From the NCBI GenBank assembly GCA_024229515.1, contig JAAESI010000242.1, positions 186,001-250,000 on the forward strand: 64,000 nt of DNA. The letters run 5' to 3'. Position 1 is the stretch's first letter. The number at the start of each line of letters is the position of its first letter. The notes beneath the pieces are model-generated. The model did no database searches and was not told the origin of the DNA. It saw only the letters and a list, made by a program, of their open reading frames with translations. This stretch comes from Pseudomonadota bacterium (lineage in GTDB: Bacteria; Myxococcota_A; UBA796; UBA9615). Position numbers and translations under genes: made by a program. Below are positions 25,801-32,821 of the stretch, piece after piece.

Positions 25801-26208
25801 CGGTCCGAAGCGGCCCCCCGACAGGATGGTGAGGCCAGCCCCGCGGCGGATGAGGCTCTCCCGGGGGAGCACCGAGGTCCCCTTCTCGCAGGACATGCGG
25901 GACTCGCTCAGGAGCGCGGCGAGGTTGCGCCAGCCGTCCCGGTCGCGGACGAGGGCGACGAGGCGGGAGCCGTCGGCCATGCCCAACTCGGCGCCGTAGA
26001 TCGCCCGCGGCACCGGATGGGAGGCCCCCTCCAGCAGCTTCTTGGTGTGCAGCCACTGCCGCACCGAGCCGTACAGCCCGTCCCGATCGGTGATCGCAAG
26101 GGCCTCGATCCCCTGCTGCTGCGCCGACTCGATCAGGTCCTCGGGCGTGGCCGCGCCGCGGCGGAAGGAGAAGCACGAATACGCGTGCAGCTCGGCGTAG
26201 TCGGTCAT
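22873..26208 (-). CDS. dnaE2: error-prone DNA polymerase DnaE2 (ImuC)
   Basis: This C-family DNA polymerase of 1111 residues is the catalytic subunit of the ImuABC mutasome. The PHP domain starts with YAELHAYSCFSFRRGAATPEDL. The palm has FPDIDIDISNTRREEVLQFVY with the catalytic acidic residues, the fingers have GRGSAANSCVCYCL, and AAYGFPESHAASFALIVYASGHLKKYQ is the (HhH)2 start. The C-terminal OB part contains MTAKGVFFITLEDEEGFSNIIV. Its length and its direct linkage to imuB (one base apart) separate it from replicative DnaE. Expression would follow the SOS promoter upstream of imuB. Confidence 0.95.
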   Translation of the reverse strand: MTDYAELHAYSCFSFRRGAATPEDLIESAQQQGIEALAITDRDGLYGSVRQWLHTKKLLEGASHPVPRAIYGAELGMADGSRLVALVRDRDGWRNLAALLSESRMSCEKGTSVLPRESLIRRGAGLTILSGGRFGPVDRALLGMDARREPNRWNPKGAWRRPLGDWMDDSGLSVRSAVERGRDDRRQLAAWRDDPASRLRHATEAAAELRDAFGDRFFLEVTDHRLPEDQWLRGVLRGISDDLGIPRVATNLVHYARPHQRRLQDVVSCVRLKTTLRDAGTRLLPNGSFGLQSPATMARLFADDPGAIARTIDVARDCDFDLADLPYAFPIYPVPEGHTLQTFMEERTWEGAAIRYGDRLETDPRISAQIRHELDVIGRMGLAGYFLIVWDISNECRRRGILCQGRGSAANSCVCYCLRITAVDPIGLSLLFERFLSEARGGFPDIDIDISNTRREEVLQFVYDKYGRDHCAMVCNVITYHPRSAIRDVGKAFGLGLDQVDRMAKSLSSLSDSGDLSIIFGEGGEGGEEAITDDAHTLKQVLHYTEQLCGFPRHIGIHSGGVVISGVPIGEACPTENATMEDRTVLQWDKDDVAQTGLVKIDLLALGMLSVIQEAARLLAMRGIHFDMADLTADDPAVYDMICEADTVGMFQIESRAQMNTLPRLRPRSFHDLVVEVALIRPGPIQGDMVHPYLRRRDGVEPIEYAHPSLEPILKRTLGIPLFQEQAMKMAIATAGFSPGEADRLRKVMGFKRGTEELERLFTKMVEGMKANGIDEETAMRIRNQLRGFAAYGFPESHAASFALIVYASGHLKKYQHAAFTGGLLNCQPMGFYSAATLVNDARRCGVVVHPLCVNRSDWRWRLEGEYGLRGGLLQVKGLGEDDGLAIEEARRSGGPFRSIRDFCDRVELDRSKLGKLAEAGGFDGFEVDRRQALWEVTGWRRRLPLEGPPKQVVLPGFAALSSMEVNLLDHSTSGFSPDQHPLLYVRKSLARRGIITSQGLKKHADGSWVTTGGLVITRQRPMTAKGVFFITLEDEEGFSNIIVHETTFLKHRRMLSRVKFLQVSGKMQLQMGVVSVLGYEFVDLSRENLLMKAAPANIEKWATMPSRDFH

Positions 26209-26209
26209 G

Positions 26210-27748
26210 TCAGTCGAGCCAGCCGGCGAGGAACCACTGTCGGGCCTTGGGCTCGAAGAAGATCTGGGCGACGCCGTCGCGACCCTCGACCTGGAAGTAG
26301 CGCCGGGCGGCCCCGCCTCCCTCCTTCCACCACGCGGTGGAGACGTCCCAGGGGCCGAGCGTCTTGCGTACGCGCACGCGGCCTCCCCGGTGGCGGAAGG
26401 CGACGATGTCCGGCCCCTCCAGCTCGACCTTGAGCGGCTCCGGGGGGGAGCTGCGGCGGAAGGCGGAGGCGAGCTCGCCGGGGCGGGCCCGATCGGGGAC
26501 CACGGGATCGGCCACGGCGCGCCGGGAGGGGACGGCGACGAACGGCGCCGGGACCTCTCGCTCCTCGGGCCACAGCGCCGGCGTGGGGGCGACGGTGCCG
26601 TAGCCGTCCGGCCCGAGCTCCGCGGCGAGGTGGGCCAGCGTCATCGCCAGCGCCCCCGGGGGAGCCGAGCGGGGCCCCACCAGCCGCTCCTGGGACGCCG
26701 GCCGGGGCTCGGTCTCCAACGCCTCCAGCGCGACCGACAGCACCCCGCCCTTGCAGCGGAGGCGGTCCAGTTCGATCTTCACCAGGTCGGTCCACAGCGG
26801 CAGCGACCCCGACGGCGCCGCCGACCACGTCTGCATCGTCACCGGATCCCCACCCTCGACCGTGAGCGTCCACTCGAGGCACCGCGTCGCCAGCCCCTCG
26901 CCGTCGAGCCGGCCGATGAGCTGCTCCAGCGGGCGGCGCAGCAGGAAGCGGAGCGCCTCGGCCTGCACCACGGGGTACTCGGCGTGCACCGTGACGGTGT
27001 GGCGGCGGGCTTCGACCGCGCAGATGAGGGTGTCCCGGTCGTAGCCGCCCGCGAGCCGATGGAGCGCCACTCCGGACTCCCCGAAGCGGCGCACGATGCC
27101 GGCGGCGGGCAGCTCCGCGAACGCCCCCAGGCTGTGGATCCCGAGCCGCTCCAGCGCCGCGATGAGGTCCCCGGCGTCCGGCAGCAGACGCACCGACAGC
27201 CGCGACAGGAACGACTGCTCCCGCCCCGGGGCGACCTGGATGGAGCGTTTGTGCCCGGGGATCCGCCCCTCCATCACGGCCGCGGCGCGCGCGCAGAAGC
27301 GGGTGCCCGCGAGGCTGACGCGGACGGGCAGGTCGAGCCGCATCACCGCCTGGCGGAGGTCGTCGAGGAAGCCCCCCTCCCCCGTCTCCAGGTAGTGGCG
27401 GCCGAGCCCCGCGAACGAGGCGTAGACCACGCCCGCGCCGGTGGTCTCGAAGGTGGGAGTGACCGAGCGGATGGCCTCCTCCAGCCGCTCGTGAGCCTCC
27501 GCGAGGGCGACGTGGTCGATGGGGCGGACGACCAGATCGGGGGCGATGGCGGCGGCCGCGATCGACGTCATGGAGCGGCGCACGCCGTCGGTGCGGGCGC
27601 CCTCACTGGCCGCGACGATCAGCCGGCGGCCGTCGTCCGGATCGACGAGCGCGAGCCCCCCCTCGGGCTCCCCCCCGAGTTCCTGCAACGCCACCTGGAG
27701 CCGGAAGTCCGGAACGAAGACGCAGGCGATGCGGGGTGGCGAGGGCAC
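26210..27748 (-). CDS. imuB: ImuB, catalytically inactive Y-family polymerase-like protein
   Basis: This 512-residue protein links ImuA and DnaE2 to the beta clamp. The N terminus RIACVFVPDFRLQVAL takes the place of the IDxDxFFA motif of active Y-family polymerases, so the first catalytic acid is absent, as usual for ImuB. SVTPTFETTGAGVVYASFAGLGRHY marks the palm, and the C terminus (SSPPEPLKVELEGPDIVAFRHRGG, WWKEGGGAARRYFQVEGRDG) is typical. A clamp-binding motif may be QSFLSRLSVRLLP. GTG start with no Shine-Dalgarno; leaderless promoter upstream. Confidence 0.9.
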   Translation of the reverse strand: MPSPPRIACVFVPDFRLQVALQELGGEPEGGLALVDPDDGRRLIVAASEGARTDGVRRSMTSIAAAAIAPDLVVRPIDHVALAEAHERLEEAIRSVTPTFETTGAGVVYASFAGLGRHYLETGEGGFLDDLRQAVMRLDLPVRVSLAGTRFCARAAAVMEGRIPGHKRSIQVAPGREQSFLSRLSVRLLPDAGDLIAALERLGIHSLGAFAELPAAGIVRRFGESGVALHRLAGGYDRDTLICAVEARRHTVTVHAEYPVVQAEALRFLLRRPLEQLIGRLDGEGLATRCLEWTLTVEGGDPVTMQTWSAAPSGSLPLWTDLVKIELDRLRCKGGVLSVALEALETEPRPASQERLVGPRSAPPGALAMTLAHLAAELGPDGYGTVAPTPALWPEEREVPAPFVAVPSRRAVADPVVPDRARPGELASAFRRSSPPEPLKVELEGPDIVAFRHRGGRVRVRKTLGPWDVSTAWWKEGGGAARRYFQVEGRDGVAQIFFEPKARQWFLAGWLD

Positions 27749-27751
27749 ATG

Positions 27752-27783
27752 CTGAACATATTTTCAGTAGGCGTCCAGGTCAA
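27752..27783 (-). promoter_or_regulatory. LexA-type box and leaderless promoter of imuB-dnaE2
   Basis: On the minus strand, -35 TTGACC (27783-27778), 17 bases, -10 TATGTT (27760-27755), then CAGCAT and the GTG start. The inverted repeat CTGAAAATATGTTCAG (27767-27752) covers the -10. Spacing and sequence are nearly identical to the imuA promoter, which argues for a shared repressor, probably LexA. The CYTH gene starts divergently at 27799. Confidence 0.82.
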
Positions 27784-27798
27784 GTAGACTCCGCCGCC

Positions 27799-28578
27799 AT
27801 GGAGTTGGAGATCAAGCTCGCGGCCGCCGCCCCGCTGACCGAGGCCGAGGTGCTCGCCGCGGCGGAGGCCCTGGGGGCGGTTCGCTCCGTCACCCGAGCA
27901 CGCCTCCAGGCCCGCTACCACGACCTTCCGGACGGAAGCCTGCGCTCCGCCGGCTGGACGCTGCGGTGCCGGGACGAGGGCGGGCCAATCGTCGCCACGG
28001 TGAAGGGGCCCGGCCCGATCGTCGCCGGGATCCGCACCCGGTCGGAGGACGAGGTGGAAGTCGAGCGACTGGCGGAGCCTGGGGACTCCCTCCCCGACGC
28101 CGTCGCCGCGCCGTTGGAGGCGGCCGGACTGCCGGTGACGCACTGGCCGGAGGTGCGGTTCGGAACGGACATCCAACGCTGCGCGATCACGATGGAGGTC
28201 GACGGTGCCGTCGCGGAACTGGCGTTCGATCGGGGCGAGGTCCGCGCCGCGGGTCGGAGCGTGCCGATCCTCGAGGTGGAGGTGGAGCTGAAGTCCGGGG
28301 ACGCCGAGGCGATGGCGCCGTTGGCGCGGGCGCTCGCGGCGAAGCTCCCGCTCCGGCCCAGCGGGCGCAGCAAAGCGGCGTGGGGCGGGTTCCTACGCGG
28401 AGAGCTGAGGGACTACCGGAGGCCGGCGGACAGCGCCGACCGCGCGGAGCTCTGGGAAGCGCTGTGCGAGCTGGAGGATCGGGTGCGGGACCCGGACGGG
28501 GAGGCGTGGCGGGAGGAGCATGCCCGGGTGTCCACGGCGCTGGGCGCCGAAGCGGATCCCTGGGAGGGGCTGGCTTAG
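27799..28578 (+). CDS. CYTH domain protein (tripolyphosphatase-like)
   Basis: This 259-residue CYTH protein hydrolyses or binds inorganic or organic triphosphates, by analogy with YgiF and ThTPase. The N-terminal ExExK signature is present as ELEIK at residues 2-6. Basic strand residues follow (RARLQARYHDLPDG, GWTLRCRDEGG, VATVKGPG), then ILEVEVELKSGD (acidic metal-binding strand) and a C-terminal helical extension that may be a reduced CHAD-like tail. The ATG at 27799 is divergent from imuB. Its stop interlocks with that of the next minus-strand gene (28575-28578). Confidence 0.85.
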   Translation: MELEIKLAAAAPLTEAEVLAAAEALGAVRSVTRARLQARYHDLPDGSLRSAGWTLRCRDEGGPIVATVKGPGPIVAGIRTRSEDEVEVERLAEPGDSLPDAVAAPLEAAGLPVTHWPEVRFGTDIQRCAITMEVDGAVAELAFDRGEVRAAGRSVPILEVEVELKSGDAEAMAPLARALAAKLPLRPSGRSKAAWGGFLRGELRDYRRPADSADRAELWEALCELEDRVRDPDGEAWREEHARVSTALGAEADPWEGLA

Positions 28579-28808
28579 TGCCCGACGCTCCCGCCGGCCT
28601 TGGCCGCGAGCGCCTCCAGGATGAACTGACCGAGGTTCCGCCAGGGCTTCACCTCCACCACGTCGCCCCTGTCGGAGTCCCACAACACGGACAGCTCGAT
28701 GCCTCCGGCAGGGATGGTCTGGTGGATCGTGACGGTTGCTCGGACGAGGCGGCCCTCGTTTCCGGCAACAGCGACGTCGAAGTTGTGGGGCGTGACGGGG
28801 TCGTGCAT
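28575..28808 (-). CDS. small protein of unknown function
   Basis: A 77-residue open reading frame starts with MHDPVTPHNFDVAVAGNEGRL and reads like one short beta-rich domain followed by a helix (LGQFILEALAAKAGG). No family is recognised and there is no signal peptide or Cys. It is kept because its codon use and compact placement (four-base interlocked stop with CYTH, short gap to the divergent PDZ-thioredoxin gene) look genuine. Confidence 0.5.
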   Translation of the reverse strand: MHDPVTPHNFDVAVAGNEGRLVRATVTIHQTIPAGGIELSVLWDSDRGDVVEVKPWRNLGQFILEALAAKAGGSVGH

Positions 28809-28819
28809 GGCGGCTCGGG

Positions 28820-29785
28820 ATGTTAGAGATGGAAGCCGCCGGCTTCAACATGCACCGCGTCTTCCCGATCCTGGCCCTCGCCCTGCTGCTGTCCTGTGGC
28901 GGCGACGAACTGAGCGAGGATCCGACCCCCGAGCCCCAGGCCACCACCCCGACCGCCGCCGACGACCCCACCCCCGAGCCCGACTCCACGCCCGGGGCGG
29001 TCAAGGTCGAGAAGCTCCCCCCCGTCGGCTCCGAGGAGCCCGCCACGCCCAAGCCCAAGCGGTGGCTGGGCATCTCCGTAGGCAACAGCAACGACGCGGT
29101 GGCCGGCGCCCCCGAAGACGCCCGCGCGCTCATCCAACGCGCGTTCGTCGGAGGCCCCGCGCAGAAGGCCGGACTCCGGCGCGGTGACGTCATCGTCAAG
29201 GCCGCGGGCGCGCCCGTGAAGCAGTACCAGGACTACATCGCAGAGGCCCGCAAGATTCAGATCGGCGGCACCTTGGCGATCGAGGTGCTGCGCGACGGCA
29301 AGCCCCTCAGCGTCGAACTGGCGATGATCGAGAAGCCGCCCAACATGAAGGTCTGGCGCCGCAAGCACTTCACCGGCAGCGAGGCCTTCGATTGGGACGT
29401 CGAGGGACTCCGCCCCAACGGGAGCCGCCTCACCTCGGCGCAGGCCGGCGACAAGCCCCAGGTGCTCTACTTCTGGGCCACCTGGTGCGGTCCCTGCCGC
29501 AAGACCTCGCCGCAGGTCCAACGGGCCTTCGACAAGCATGGGGATCAGATCCAGTTCGTCGCGATCTCCAACGAGGAGCTCGACGTGCTCACCGGCCACC
29601 TGGCCAACTCAACCAAGACCTACCCCCTCGGTCGTGACGACACGGGGTACGCCAAGTGGGATTACGAGGTACAAAGCCTCCCAACTGCGGTGCTCCTGAA
29701 CGATGGACAGGTCGTCAGTTGGGACTACGGAGTATCAGGAATCTCAAGAATTCTTGAAAGGTCTGAGTCACTCGTCGCTCCCTGA
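28820..29785 (+). CDS. PDZ-thioredoxin fusion lipoprotein (TlpA-like)
   Basis: The protein (321 residues from this ATG, 311 if it starts at 28850, which gives a cleaner signal peptide) is exported with lipobox LLLSC-G and a Pro/Thr/Glu-rich linker to ~80. A PDZ domain follows (VGGPAQKAGLRRGDVIVKAAGAPVK, with the GxxPLxxAGLxxGDxI pattern), then a thioredoxin fold (~200-321) with active site WATWCGPCRK (~222-229) and the cis-Pro region SLPTAVL. It probably reduces disulfides of envelope clients recruited by the PDZ domain (inference). A hairpin follows the stop. Confidence 0.88.
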   Translation: MLEMEAAGFNMHRVFPILALALLLSCGGDELSEDPTPEPQATTPTAADDPTPEPDSTPGAVKVEKLPPVGSEEPATPKPKRWLGISVGNSNDAVAGAPEDARALIQRAFVGGPAQKAGLRRGDVIVKAAGAPVKQYQDYIAEARKIQIGGTLAIEVLRDGKPLSVELAMIEKPPNMKVWRRKHFTGSEAFDWDVEGLRPNGSRLTSAQAGDKPQVLYFWATWCGPCRKTSPQVQRAFDKHGDQIQFVAISNEELDVLTGHLANSTKTYPLGRDDTGYAKWDYEVQSLPTAVLLNDGQVVSWDYGVSGISRILERSESLVAP

Positions 29786-29787
29786 AG

Positions 29788-29829
29788 CCGGACCCTCGCA
29801 ACCTGTCATCGAGGTGACATCGGGTCCGG
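29788..29829 (+). terminator. stable hairpin after PDZ-thioredoxin gene
   Basis: Outer arms CCGGACCC (29788-29795) and GGGTCCGG (29822-29829) pair over eight bases, with an inner TGTCA/TGACA stem. It begins three bases after the stop at 29785. There is no U-tract, so it may be a terminator without one, an mRNA-stabilising stem or a processing site. Confidence 0.4.
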
Positions 29830-29876
29830 TGGACCTTGTCCTACCAATCTGGTCTAGTGCGAGCGGAGGAGGAGCT

Positions 29877-30146
29877 ATGACGCACCCTGGACGTCTCTCG
29901 GTTGAGGCGACCCTCGAAGCGATTCGAACCCAGGTCAACGCCGCCATTCCTGGCTGCGACCTGGCTGTGCGTGGAGGCGGCGGCCACTACGAGATCACAG
30001 TGACATCGGACAGATTCGACGGACTCAACCGGGTCAAGCGCCAGCGTCTCGTCTACTCCTCGATCAAGGACCTGATGGCCGGCCACGATGCCCCTGTCCA
30101 CGCCGTGGATCGCCTCATCACCCGGACCCTGGCTGAAGCGAAGTGA
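29877..30146 (+). CDS. BolA family protein
   Basis: This 89-residue protein belongs to the BolA/IbaG family, which works with monothiol glutaredoxins in Fe-S handling. Typical features are VEATLEAIRTQVNAAIPGC-type N-terminal helix, HYEITVTSDRFDGLNRVKRQRLVYSSIKDLM (the FxGxxxVxRHRxVYxxL signature, here with Q in place of H) and a C-terminal region HAVDRLITRTLAEAK. The start at 29877 is fixed by GGAGGAG immediately upstream. No glutaredoxin gene is adjacent. Confidence 0.9.
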   Translation: MTHPGRLSVEATLEAIRTQVNAAIPGCDLAVRGGGGHYEITVTSDRFDGLNRVKRQRLVYSSIKDLMAGHDAPVHAVDRLITRTLAEAK

Positions 30147-30165
30147 TTGCAATCACTGCTATAGT
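30142..30165 (+). promoter_or_regulatory. 16-bp palindrome and -10 element before MBL gene
   Basis: AGTGATTGCAATCACT (30142-30157) is a perfect 16-base palindrome overlapping the bolA stop. A good -10, TATAGT, follows at 30160-30165, so the palindrome sits in the promoter spacer, where a repressor would block RNA polymerase. The expected start point is near 30172, 20 bases before the MBL gene. The regulator is unknown. Confidence 0.55.
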
Positions 30166-30193
30166 CGTGAAATTGTAGGAGTTGTAGAAGCGG

Positions 30194-31084
30194 ATGCTGG
30201 CGACTGTCTACGGGGTGAGAGGCTCGATGCCCATGCCTGGGCCCTCGACGCTCCGATACGGAGGAAACACCGTGTGCGTGGCCGCGACGTTGGCCGACGG
30301 CACCCGCCTGTTCCTCGACGCCGGCACGGGGGTTCGGGCCTTCGGCAAGGACCTGTTCAAGCAGGGGCTCGACAAGGGCCCGGTCCACTTCCTCCTCAGC
30401 CACCGTCACTACGATCACATCATCGGCCTCCCCTTCTTCGAGCCGATCTACACCCCCGAACTCCACCTCATCGTGCACCCGATCGAGAACGAGGTGCAGG
30501 AGCGCCGACGGGCCCGCGCTCAGATCTTCGACGGCATCCAGACGCCGATGAAGCTCTCCCAGCTCCCCTCCCGCATCGAGTTCGATCCCGGCGGCGAGCC
30601 GGATGATGACTGGGGCATCGGTTCAGCCCGCGTCTCCCGCATCAAGCTGAACCACCCCGGAGGAGCCCAGGGCTTCCGCATCCAGGACGCCGATGGCGCC
30701 TCGCTGACGTACCTCACGGACAACGAGCTCGTGCCCCCCGGGGATGCGCGCACCACGCCCGAGGAACAGGCCGCGTTCGCCCACCGCACGGGCCTGATGA
30801 TCGCGGACTCGCAGTACATGCCCGAAGACCTCCCCGCGAAGGCGGGTTGGGGTCACTCCACGGTCCCTCAGGTGCTTCAGTTGGCAAAGGGCGCCCAGGC
30901 GCACACGGCGTTGCTGTTCCACCACGATCCGGACCGCAGCGACGCCGCGCTGGACGCCATCGGCGAGCAGGCCTCCGAGTTCGCCTCCAGCCAGATGGAC
31001 AACGGCCCCATCCTCGTCGCTTCCGAGGGCATGCGCTTCGACATCAAGCCCGACGCCTGCGTCCGCCTCGACGATCGCGGCTGA
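30194..31084 (+). CDS. MBL-fold metallo-hydrolase
   Basis: This 296-residue cytosolic protein of the metallo-beta-lactamase fold has the metal-binding motif SHRHYDHIIG (HxHxDH, ~76-81). Further candidate ligands are the His of LNHPGGAQG and the Asp of LMIADSQYMP. The N terminus VYGVRGSMPMPGPSTLRYGGNTVCV resembles the subgroup that includes response-regulator-associated and phosphodiesterase-like MBL proteins (ribonuclease-Z-like). The substrate is unknown. It is probably controlled by the palindromic site upstream. Its stop directly abuts the stop of the convergent membrane protein. Confidence 0.85.
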   Translation: MLATVYGVRGSMPMPGPSTLRYGGNTVCVAATLADGTRLFLDAGTGVRAFGKDLFKQGLDKGPVHFLLSHRHYDHIIGLPFFEPIYTPELHLIVHPIENEVQERRRARAQIFDGIQTPMKLSQLPSRIEFDPGGEPDDDWGIGSARVSRIKLNHPGGAQGFRIQDADGASLTYLTDNELVPPGDARTTPEEQAAFAHRTGLMIADSQYMPEDLPAKAGWGHSTVPQVLQLAKGAQAHTALLFHHDPDRSDAALDAIGEQASEFASSQMDNGPILVASEGMRFDIKPDACVRLDDRG

Positions 31085-32821
31085 TCACTCGGGCGTCGCC
31101 ACCAGCGGCAGGCTCATCAAACGCCCCAGTCCCCGCGGCGAAGCTGCCGCTTCGTAGCCCCGCGCCCACGCTTCCGGCAACTCCGCCTCCAACGCCATGA
31201 CGTCGCCAGGAACGGGTCGAACCCGAGCGGCGGCCCCCATCCCTTCGATGATCGAAGCCCGATCTCCCGGCGCGGCGGCGTCCAGGAGGACCCGCTCGGC
31301 GTCATCGAAGGTGTGATCCAGCACCAGCCCCACGCCCAGCCCCTGGAAGAAGGCGGCGCGGTCGGGCACGTCGCTGAGGCCGTCGTAGGCCGAGATCCAG
31401 GCGCGCGCTTCGAACAGGTACAGGTGGGGATCGGCGGTCGGATCGACCTCGCCGCTGGCGGGGGCCCCGCTCTGGATGCCGCTCCAGGAAGACGAGAAGC
31501 GGAGTCCCGTGTCCCGGCCGTAGCCGAAGGCCAACGGGGGGCGCACCGCGGGGGATGCCTGGGCGCGTAGCAGCAGGAACTTGGCGTGGGGCTGCGGCGC
31601 GTACCGATGCAGCGCGTTGCCGCCCAGCTCCGCGTGCGAGCGGACCGGGTCCTGCCCGGGGATCACGAGCCCCGAGGGGATCCAGAAGAGCAGCCCCAGA
31701 GCGACCGCGGCGGCGGCGGCGCGGTCGTCCCAGGCGACGATCAGGGCCGCGCTGAGGCCGAGCAGCGGCAGGTAGTAGCGCAGCACCATCGGGGCCTCGA
31801 CGAGGGAGTGTCCGACGCTCAGCGCGGGCACGCAGACCGCCGCGGCGATGACCAGGTGCCGCCCTCGGCCGCCCGCCCGCCAGACGGCGATGGCGGCGGC
31901 CGCGGTGAGCCCCACGAGGCCCGCCCCGGCGGCGAGCTTGGCGGTGGTGAGGTCCTGCGCCGCGCCCACCCAGGCCAGCGGGAGGGACGTGAGTACGAGA
32001 TCCAGCCGGACCAGCAGCAGCGACGGCAGCGTCGAGGCCAGCGAGCGTCCCCCCCGCACCTCCAGCGCCTCCGCCGGAATGGGGACCATCGCCACGATCC
32101 AGACTCCCAGGACGACCACTGAGGCCGCCGCGACGAGGCCGACATCGACCGCCATCCGGCGACGGTCGCTCCTCGCTTCGAAGGCCGCGACCCCTACGAC
32201 GGCCAGCGCCGTGATGAAGTGCACGTACGACAGGACCAGTCCGATCCCGAGCAATACGCCGAGCCCGACCGCTCCGGACCGGGGGCGCCCCCGGTCGAGC
32301 CACGCCGCCCCCGCCAGGCCGATGACCGGGAGCATCACGAGCGCTTCGTGCAGGCTCCCCCACGCGCGGTAGCTGTAGTGCACGACCTCGGGCGCCGCGA
32401 AGGCCAGCACCGGCCCCAGGAACAGCCCCGCGGTGGGGCGCACGTGCCGGGCCAGCCAGACCGACCCCAGCGCCACGGTCGTAATCGAGATCGCCGCCGC
32501 CGCCCACGACACCGCCGCCGCCGCCCAGGCACCCAGCGCCAGGAGCAGCCCCACCGGGAAGGCGATCAGCCAGGAGCCGCCCTCGTAGCGGGACACCGAG
32601 CCGACGTAGAACGAGGGAATGTCGCCGTCGGCGATGGCGGCCCCCACCAGGACGGTGTGCAGCTCGTCCATCGAGAGCGCGCCCCGCGCGTGAATCTGAG
32701 ACGCGACCACTCCCGCGAACACCACGGTGCCCAGCGCCGCGCAGGCTCGGGGGGAGGCCCGCAGGCTCAGAACGAGAGCCCCGCGGACAGGCCCGAGGCG
32801 ACCACCCAGCCGCCCGGCCAT
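31085..32821 (-). CDS. polytopic membrane protein, GT-C glycosyltransferase-like
   Basis: This 578-residue protein has about ten hydrophobic helices in the first 400 residues and a soluble C-terminal domain of ~170. The loop after helix 1 (GALSMDELHTVLVGAAIADGD) has the acidic D-E pair expected of GT-C/PMT-type transferases that use lipid-linked sugars, but similarity is topological only. ATG at 32821 overlaps the end of the upstream FadL-like gene by 55 bases; the first ~30 residues are not hydrophobic, and a downstream GTG (near residue 33) is an alternative. No signal to name the substrate. Confidence 0.65.
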   Translation of the reverse strand: MAGRLGGRLGPVRGALVLSLRASPRACAALGTVVFAGVVASQIHARGALSMDELHTVLVGAAIADGDIPSFYVGSVSRYEGGSWLIAFPVGLLLALGAWAAAAVSWAAAAISITTVALGSVWLARHVRPTAGLFLGPVLAFAAPEVVHYSYRAWGSLHEALVMLPVIGLAGAAWLDRGRPRSGAVGLGVLLGIGLVLSYVHFITALAVVGVAAFEARSDRRRMAVDVGLVAAASVVVLGVWIVAMVPIPAEALEVRGGRSLASTLPSLLLVRLDLVLTSLPLAWVGAAQDLTTAKLAAGAGLVGLTAAAAIAVWRAGGRGRHLVIAAAVCVPALSVGHSLVEAPMVLRYYLPLLGLSAALIVAWDDRAAAAAVALGLLFWIPSGLVIPGQDPVRSHAELGGNALHRYAPQPHAKFLLLRAQASPAVRPPLAFGYGRDTGLRFSSSWSGIQSGAPASGEVDPTADPHLYLFEARAWISAYDGLSDVPDRAAFFQGLGVGLVLDHTFDDAERVLLDAAAPGDRASIIEGMGAAARVRPVPGDVMALEAELPEAWARGYEAAASPRGLGRLMSLPLVATPE

